Origin: Paracoccus contaminans
Lineage (GTDB): Bacteria > Pseudomonadota > Alphaproteobacteria > Rhodobacterales > Rhodobacteraceae
Direction: 5' to 3'
Assembly: GCF_002105555.1 (NCBI RefSeq)
Contig: NZ_CP020612.1
Span: 1,666,001 to 1,730,000, forward strand
Length of the DNA stretch: 64,000 nucleotides
Position numbers and translations under genes: made by a program. The notes under the pieces were generated by a model. That model was not told where the DNA came from. It ran no database searches and saw only the letters and a program-made list of their open reading frames with translations. Within the stretch, counting starts at the first letter, position 1, and each line of letters begins with the position of its first letter. Shown piece by piece: positions 59,592-64,000 of the stretch.

Positions 59592-60464
59592 TGGTTGAGT
59601 GGCCTCCGCAGTTAATCAAAGCGCTGGCCCGGCGAAGGGCTGTAATTGTAATTGGTTCGGGCGTGTCGAAGCATTCGAGGGGTCGGGGGGACGTCAAGCC
59701 ACCGACGTGGCGAGAATTTTTGAAGCTTGCCGTCCTCCGCGTACCGGCCACTGTCGACGGCACACATATTTGTGACGCAATCGCGGCAGCAGATATGTTG
59801 CATGCTTGTGAATGGATTAAAAAGCATTGCGATGAAGAGTGGACGACCGTGGTCCGAGAGATCTTTCAGGACCCGGGTTTTTCGCCCGCGGACATACATT
59901 ACCGCATTGTCTCACTAGACGCGAGGCTGGTTTTCACTTTGAATTTCGATGACATATACGAGCGTGCGGCTCAGTCCGTTACTTCGGGAACGTGCGTAAT
60001 AAAGAAACTATTCCGATGCTGACGTATGGGAAATTATGCGCGGAGACAAGAGGTATATCCTTAAGGTGCACGGCGGCGTGGCAAATCCTGACTCAATGAT
60101 CTTTACCCAAAGAGACTATGCGAAAGCTCGTGCCAGATTCAGTGCGTTTTATAACCTGATGTCCGCTGCGCTCCGCACGGAGACTTTCTTGTTTTTTGGA
60201 TGCGGTCGATCCGATCCGGATTTAACTTTGCTCCTCGAAGAATACGCTTACGATTTTTCCGTAGCTGCGGTCCCGCATTATTATCTCACCGCGATTGGCA
60301 TGCATGAAGATGAGAAGTCTTCCCTCAGGCTAAACAGAAATCTCAAAGTGATAGAGTACGATCCAGTCAATGTAGAACACTCAGGGCTAGTTGACGAGCT
60401 TAAGAATCTTGGTGAGCAAGTTGAGGCCGAAAGGGAGGAACTCATTCAAACGCGGAACTGGTAA
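59591..60464 (+). pseudogene. SIR2-like domain protein, frameshifted
   Basis: SIR2-family NAD-binding fold: VIVIGSGVSKHS (GxGxS, residues 22-26), VFTLNFDDIYERA (the T-N-[FY]-D block near 116), LKVHGGVANPDSMIFTQRDYAKAR with the catalytic-type His, and LFFGCGRSDPDLTLLLEE, characteristic of the SIR2_2 group found in bacterial defence NADases. The first half ends at TGA 60018-60022 region; the second continues in the next frame. The fault is one extra A in ATAAAG near 60000-60003; removing it gives CVIRNYSDADVWEIMRGDKRYILK and a 290-residue protein. Coupled to the ATPase by TAATG. Confidence 0.78.
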
Positions 60465-60468
60465 ATCC

Positions 60469-60478
60469 TCAAGCTTGA
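60469..60478. repeat. Perfect 10-bp palindrome at the island end
   Basis: TCAAGCTTGA lies 5 bp after the SIR2 stop. It could be a boundary, a protein site or chance. The GC content rises again just downstream. Confidence 0.35.
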
Positions 60479-60500
60479 AACACCCCTTCCCCCATGCCAC

Positions 60501-60518
60501 GCTCCCCCAAAGGGGAGC
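60501..60518 (+). other. Hairpin over the ribosome-binding site of the remnant
   Basis: Stem GCTCCCC / GGGGAGC with loop CAAA. The 3' arm contains the purine-rich GGGGAG that precedes the ATG at 60524, so it would hide that site; alternatively it is a terminator for the island. Confidence 0.4.
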
Positions 60519-60523
60519 CTCAC

Positions 60524-60649
60524 ATGAAGATCCTGTGCCTCGGCGGCGGTCCGGCCGGTCTCTCCTTCGCTATCTCGATGAAGCTGCGCAACCCCGCGCA
60601 TCAGGTCACGGTGATCGAGCGTAACCGCGCCGACAACACTCCCAGCTAA
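60524..60649 (+). pseudogene. Remnant of an aromatic acyl-CoA FAD monooxygenase (N-terminus)
   Basis: 41 codons then TAA. The translation MKILCLGGGPAGLSFAIS is the FAD-binding N-terminus of the anthraniloyl-CoA monooxygenase / salicylyl-CoA 5-hydroxylase group, and VTVIERNRADNTPS corresponds to the family's ERNR-x-DTFGWG region, with the stop where Trp is expected. The next 60 bp keep no clear similarity. The rest of the gene is missing. Codon use here is GC-rich, like the host chromosome. Confidence 0.6.
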
Positions 60650-60715
60650 GGCGCCGAGTGCGCCTCGCTGCAGCGCCTCGACCTGGCGTCCGTCGACACC
60701 ATTACAGACCCCCAG

Positions 60716-61555
60716 TCAGCTAGCGCCGCGCCCCACCGCCTCCACCCACGCCCTGACCACCGCAACGCTCTCCGCCTCGTCCAGCCACGGGATATGCCCG
60801 CGCCCCGGCACCTTGCCATAGATCATGTCCGGGCGCCGCCGCTGCATCTCGGCGACCGTCTCGTCCGACAGCAGGTCCGATCCCGCGCCATGGATCAGTG
60901 CCAGCGGCAGGCCCGCCATCGCGTCGAACAGGGGCCAGGCGGTCGCATCCGGGTTCTTCATCGCCGCCAGAAAGCTGTCGCGCAGCGCCGGGTCATAGGT
61001 CAGGTCCACCCCGTCATCGGCCTGCCGATACAGCCGTGCCGCCTCCTCGGCCCAGCGGCCCTCGGGCACCGCGCCAAAGCCGCGCAGCGCGATTGGCAGG
61101 CGTTCGGCCACCTCTCCCAGGGTGCGGGCGGTGGGGCGGCGGCCGACATGATCCATGATCGCCTCAAGCCCCGATCGAGTCAGCGCCGGGCCGACATCGT
61201 TCAGGCAGACGCCCAGCAGCCTGTCCTTGGCAACCGCGGCCAGATACATCGCGATCAGCCCCCCGCGCGAGGTGCCGATGATCGCCGCCCGTTCGATCCC
61301 CAGATGATCGAGCAGCGCCAGCGCGTCCGCCCCTTCCTGCGGGACGGTATAGGTCGCGGCGCCCGTCCAGTCCGATTGCCCGCGGCCACGATAATCCATG
61401 CGGATCATGCGGCAATCCGCCAGCGTGGGGGCCAGATAGTCGAAATCGTCCATGCTGCGCGTCAGCCCGGCAAGGCACAGCACCGGAAGGCCCTGCCCCT
61501 CGTCACGATAGGCCAGCCGCGCGCCGTCCCCTGCCTGAAAGAATGCCACGCCCAT
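60716..61555 (-). CDS. Alpha/beta hydrolase
   Basis: 279 residues. Nucleophile elbow GTSRGGL (Ser in IIGTSRGGLIAMYL), oxyanion region LCLAGLTRSMDDFDYL, and catalytic His in GRGHIPWLDE; MDYRGRGQSDW is typical of the family. Cytoplasmic, substrate unknown. ATG 61555 follows AAAGGGCGGG. Lies downstream of the fab operon, separated from fabI by hairpin repeat copy C. Confidence 0.87.
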   Translation of the reverse strand: MGVAFFQAGDGARLAYRDEGQGLPVLCLAGLTRSMDDFDYLAPTLADCRMIRMDYRGRGQSDWTGAATYTVPQEGADALALLDHLGIERAAIIGTSRGGLIAMYLAAVAKDRLLGVCLNDVGPALTRSGLEAIMDHVGRRPTARTLGEVAERLPIALRGFGAVPEGRWAEEAARLYRQADDGVDLTYDPALRDSFLAAMKNPDATAWPLFDAMAGLPLALIHGAGSDLLSDETVAEMQRRRPDMIYGKVPGRGHIPWLDEAESVAVVRAWVEAVGRGAS

Positions 61556-61565
61556 CGCCCGCCCT

Positions 61566-61614
61566 TTCTTCTGCACGCAAATATCCCGGGGTCCGGGGCA
61601 GGGCCCCGGTCCGG
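61566..61614 (-). repeat. Hairpin repeat element, copy C
   Basis: Minus-strand copy with stem CCGGGGC / GCCCCGG (61593-61609), then GGACCCCGGGATATTTG and TGCAGAAGAA. It starts 2 bp after the fabI stop and ends 11 bp before the next gene, so it is well placed to terminate the fab transcript. Confidence 0.75.
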
Positions 61615-61616
61615 CG

Positions 61617-62399
61617 TCACAGGTTATCGGACTGCGGCATCCCCAGAACGTGATAGCCGCCATCGACGAGGACAACCTCGCCCGTCGTGCAGGCGCCCCA
61701 GTCGGATGCCAGCCACACCGCCGTCCCGCCGATCGCCTCAAGCGTGGCATTGGCGCGCAGCGGCGCGTTCGCCTCGGTATGGCGATAGGTCTTGCGCGCG
61801 CCGCCGATCGCCGCGCCGGCCAGCGTCTTCATCGGGCCGGGGCTGATGGCGTTGACGCGGATGCCCTGCGGGCCAAGATCGTTCGCCAGATAGCGCACCG
61901 CCGATTCCAGCGCCGCCTTGGCCACGCCCATGACGTTGTAGAAGGGCGTCACCCGGTTCGACCCGCCATAGGTCAGCGTCAGGATGGTGCCGCCCGCGTT
62001 CATCAGCGGCAGCGACCGGCGCGCCACCTCGATCAGCGAATAGCACGAGATGTCCAGCGAGTTCTTGAAGTTCGCCCGGCTGGTATCGACGAACCGGCCG
62101 GTCAGCTCATCCTTGCTGGAAAAGGCGATGGCGTGAACGAGGATGTCGAGATGCCCCCAGCGTTCCGCCAGCGCCGCAAAGGCCCTGTCCAGAGAGGCGT
62201 CGTCGGTCACGTCCACGTCCACCAGAACGTCCGAGCCAAGCGATGCGGCCAGCGGCTCGACGCGCTTGCCGAACGCCTCGCCCTGATAGCTGAAGGCCAG
62301 CTCGGCCCCTTGCGCGGCCAGCGCCCTGGCGATGCCCCAGGCGATGGAGCGGTCATTGGCCACGCCCATGACAAGCGCGCGTTTGCCCTGCAGCAGCAT
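61617..62399 (-). CDS. fabI: Enoyl-[acyl-carrier-protein] reductase
   Basis: 260 residues, SDR-type FabI that reduces enoyl-ACP with NADH. N-terminal LVMGVANDRSIAWGIARALAAQGAELAFSYQG is diagnostic. The YxxxxxxK pair is in YNVMGVAKAALESAVRYLA, with the earlier Tyr in LTLTYGGSN; SPGPMKTLA is the substrate-loop start. ATG 62399 sits 6 nt after GAGG; a GTG at 62405 overlaps the fabB stop and is also possible. Third gene of fabA-fabB-fabI. Confidence 0.93.
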   Translation of the reverse strand: MLLQGKRALVMGVANDRSIAWGIARALAAQGAELAFSYQGEAFGKRVEPLAASLGSDVLVDVDVTDDASLDRAFAALAERWGHLDILVHAIAFSSKDELTGRFVDTSRANFKNSLDISCYSLIEVARRSLPLMNAGGTILTLTYGGSNRVTPFYNVMGVAKAALESAVRYLANDLGPQGIRVNAISPGPMKTLAGAAIGGARKTYRHTEANAPLRANATLEAIGGTAVWLASDWGACTTGEVVLVDGGYHVLGMPQSDNL

Positions 62400-62401
62400 T
62401 G

Positions 62402-63631
62402 TCACCTCTGGAACCTCGACATGACCAGCGTGGCGTTGGTGCCGCCAAAGCCGAAGCTGTTGGACAGCACGCTGTCAAAGGCCACGTCGTCGATGCGGCT
62501 TTGCGCGATTTCACCCGGATGGATGGCGGGATCAAGCTGGGTGATGTTGGCCGATGCCGCGATGAAGCCGTGCTGCATCATCAGCAGGCAATAGATCGCC
62601 TCATGCACGCCGGTCGCGCCCAGGCTGTGGCCGGTCAGGGCCTTGGTGGACGACACCGGCGGCACGCGCCCCTCGCCAAAGACGCGGCGCAGGGCCTCGA
62701 TCTCGGTCACGTCGCCCGCCTGGGTCGAGGTGCCGTGCGCGTTCACATAGCTGATCTGCCGCCCTTCGGGCAGGGTGGACAGCGCCAGCCGCATCGAACG
62801 CTCGCCCCCCTCGCCCGAGGGCGCGACCATGTCATGGCCGTCCGAGGTCGCGCCATAGCCCGTCACCTCGGCATAGATGCGCGCGCCGCGGGCCAGGGCG
62901 TGGTCCAGTTCCTCAAGCACGACGACCCCGCCGCCGCCGGCGATGACGAAACCGTCGCGCGTCGCGTCGAACGGGCGGCTCGCCGTCTGCGGCGTGTCGT
63001 TGTATTTCGAGGACATGGCCCCCATGGCGTCGAACAGGCAGGACAGCGTCCAGTCCAGCTCCTCGCCGCCCCCCGCAAAGACCACGTCCTGCTTGCCCAT
63101 CTGGATCAATTCGACCCCGTTGCCGATGCAATGGGCGCTGGTCGAGCAGGCCGAGGTGATCGAATAGTTCACCCCCTTGATCGCAAAGGGCGTCGCCAGC
63201 GTGGCCGAGTTGGTCGAGGACATGCAGCGGGTGACCATGAACGGCCCCATCCGCTTGGGCGCGCCCTTTTCGATCACCGTCTGATGCGCCTGGAAGAAAT
63301 TGGCGGTGGACGGCCCGCCCGACCCCATGATCAGCCCGGTGCGCGGGTTCGACACCTCGCCCGGCTCCAGCCCGCTGTCGGCCACCGCCTGCTGCATCGC
63401 GATGAAGTTCCAGGCCGCCCCCTCGCCCATGAAGCGCAGGTCGCGCTTGTCCACATGGGCGGCGATGTCGATGGTCGGGCGGCCCTCGACCTGACTGCGA
63501 AAGCCGTGTTCAGCATGATCGGGCGCGAACACGATCCCCGAACGACCCTGCCGCAGGCTGTCGGTGACCTCGCCTGCGTTGTTGCCGATGGGCGAGACGA
63601 TGCCCAGCCCGGTGATGACGACGCGGCGCAT
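62402..63631 (-). CDS. fabB: 3-oxoacyl-[acyl-carrier-protein] synthase I
   Basis: 409 residues, condensing enzyme. Catalytic Cys162 in [12 protein letters not shown], His residues in [13 protein letters not shown] and [13 protein letters not shown], and the [12 protein letters not shown]-terminal loop. FabB rather than FabF is indicated by the fabA-fabB pairing and the [17 protein letters not shown] start. With FabA it drives unsaturated fatty acid synthesis. ATG 63631. Confidence 0.94.
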   Translation of the reverse strand: MRRVVITGLGIVSPIGNNAGEVTDSLRQGRSGIVFAPDHAEHGFRSQVEGRPTIDIAAHVDKRDLRFMGEGAAWNFIAMQQAVADSGLEPGEVSNPRTGLIMGSGGPSTANFFQAHQTVIEKGAPKRMGPFMVTRCMSSTNSATLATPFAIKGVNYSITSACSTSAHCIGNGVELIQMGKQDVVFAGGGEELDWTLSCLFDAMGAMSSKYNDTPQTASRPFDATRDGFVIAGGGGVVVLEELDHALARGARIYAEVTGYGATSDGHDMVAPSGEGGERSMRLALSTLPEGRQISYVNAHGTSTQAGDVTEIEALRRVFGEGRVPPVSSTKALTGHSLGATGVHEAIYCLLMMQHGFIAASANITQLDPAIHPGEIAQSRIDDVAFDSVLSNSFGFGGTNATLVMSRFQR

Positions 63632-63648
63632 GGCAGCCTCCTTGCGGG

Positions 63649-64000
63649 TCAGCTCTCTGAAAGAGCGACCTTCATGTCCTTGACCTGATAGATGACCTCG
63701 CCATCGGCCTCGACGATGCCGTCGGCGACGCCCATCGTCAGGCGGCGGGTCTGCACGGCCTTGGTAAAATCGACCCTGTAGGTCAGCATCCTGCGGTCGG
63801 GCCGGACCATGCCGGTCAGCTTGACCTCGCCGACCCCAAGGGCATAGCCGCGCCCTTTCCATCCCCGCCAGCCAAGGTTGAACCCGGTCAGCTGCCACAG
63901 ACCGTCAAGGCCGAGGCAGCCGGGCATGATGGGGTTGCCGGGGAAATGGCAGGCAAAGAACCACAGATCGGGCGTGATGTCGAACTCGGCCACGACATGG
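63649..64000 (-). CDS. fabA: 3-hydroxydecanoyl-ACP dehydratase, C-terminal part (cut by window edge)
   Basis: The last 117 or so codons lie in the window; the gene continues past the right edge. [40 protein letters not shown] is the FabA active-site region, with the catalytic His in CHFPGNP. FabA dehydrates and isomerises the C10 intermediate, starting the unsaturated branch. Ends 17 bp before fabB. Confidence 0.93.
   Translation of the reverse strand, partial: HVVAEFDITPDLWFFACHFPGNPIMPGCLGLDGLWQLTGFNLGWRGWKGRGYALGVGEVKLTGMVRPDRRMLTYRVDFTKAVQTRRLTMGVADGIVEADGEVIYQVKDMKVALSES

Overview
The window is about 70% GC chromosomal DNA of an alphaproteobacterium, most probably a Rhodobacteraceae member close to Paracoccus. 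Grounds are gene families and order: addA/addB beside tsaE-amgK-murU, a type 2 argC, thyX, fabA-fabB-fabI, a CenR-like regulator, an LdtR-like MarR protein, PQQ relay proteins, and short intercistronic spacers with ATGA or GTGA overlaps. No rRNA, tRNA, CRISPR array, integrase or transposase was seen. Most of the window is ordinary core genome.

Layout. 1-5302 (-): recombination and envelope genes addA (cut by the left edge), addB, murU and a TsaE-AmgK fusion. 5303-9271: IclR regulator divergent from an NCS2 xanthine/urate-type permease, then a nitronate monooxygenase-like protein. 9342-14219: aldo-keto reductase, and a PQQ-relay group (SoxYZ-like carrier, zinc metallohydrolase) followed by an aldehyde dehydrogenase. 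14391-22963: topoisomerase IB, argC, Trm112-like, LON-domain and thioredoxin-TPR proteins, exonuclease III, a glutathionyl-hydroquinone reductase, a response regulator, ribA and an L,D-transpeptidase-like protein. 23024-30312: UDP-glucose dehydrogenase and UDP-glucuronate epimerase, PhoD, then two unrelated catalases (KatE and manganese catalase). 30445-39803: ftsK, aminotransferase, amidase, ubiquinone hydroxylase, lolA, lytic transglycosylase, thiolase. 39865-47245: a GT2 / LpxB-N-like / GT39 lipid-glycan triad, yhhQ, a phytase-like esterase, mepA, an MFS transporter and a thioesterase. 47425-58617: yggT, recQ, IclR and malate synthase G, a PLD synthase, host-attachment-like protein, aspartate aminotransferase, sdhE, LdtR-like regulator, VOC protein, thyX. 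58614-60650: a low-GC accessory island. 60716-64000 (-): alpha/beta hydrolase and fabI-fabB-fabA (cut by the right edge).

The accessory island is the most unusual part. It starts on the thyX stop codon and encodes a ParA/MinD-type ATPase coupled to a SIR2-like protein, an arrangement that suggests an anti-phage or anti-plasmid NAD-hydrolase module. Both genes are interrupted: an in-frame TGA at codon 64 of the ATPase and a +1 frameshift in the SIR2 gene. A 41-codon remnant of an aromatic acyl-CoA monooxygenase follows.

Two housekeeping genes, murU and ribA, carry the same lesion: a run of seven G that must be eight to restore the frame. No G or C run longer than seven was seen anywhere, so homopolymer undercalling in the assembly is the leading explanation. 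Other items are a three-copy hairpin repeat with a conserved GATATTTG tail, and an 18-codon mini-ORF whose ribosome-binding site can pair with 16 nt of the 16S rRNA 3' tail, backed by a canonical intrinsic terminator.
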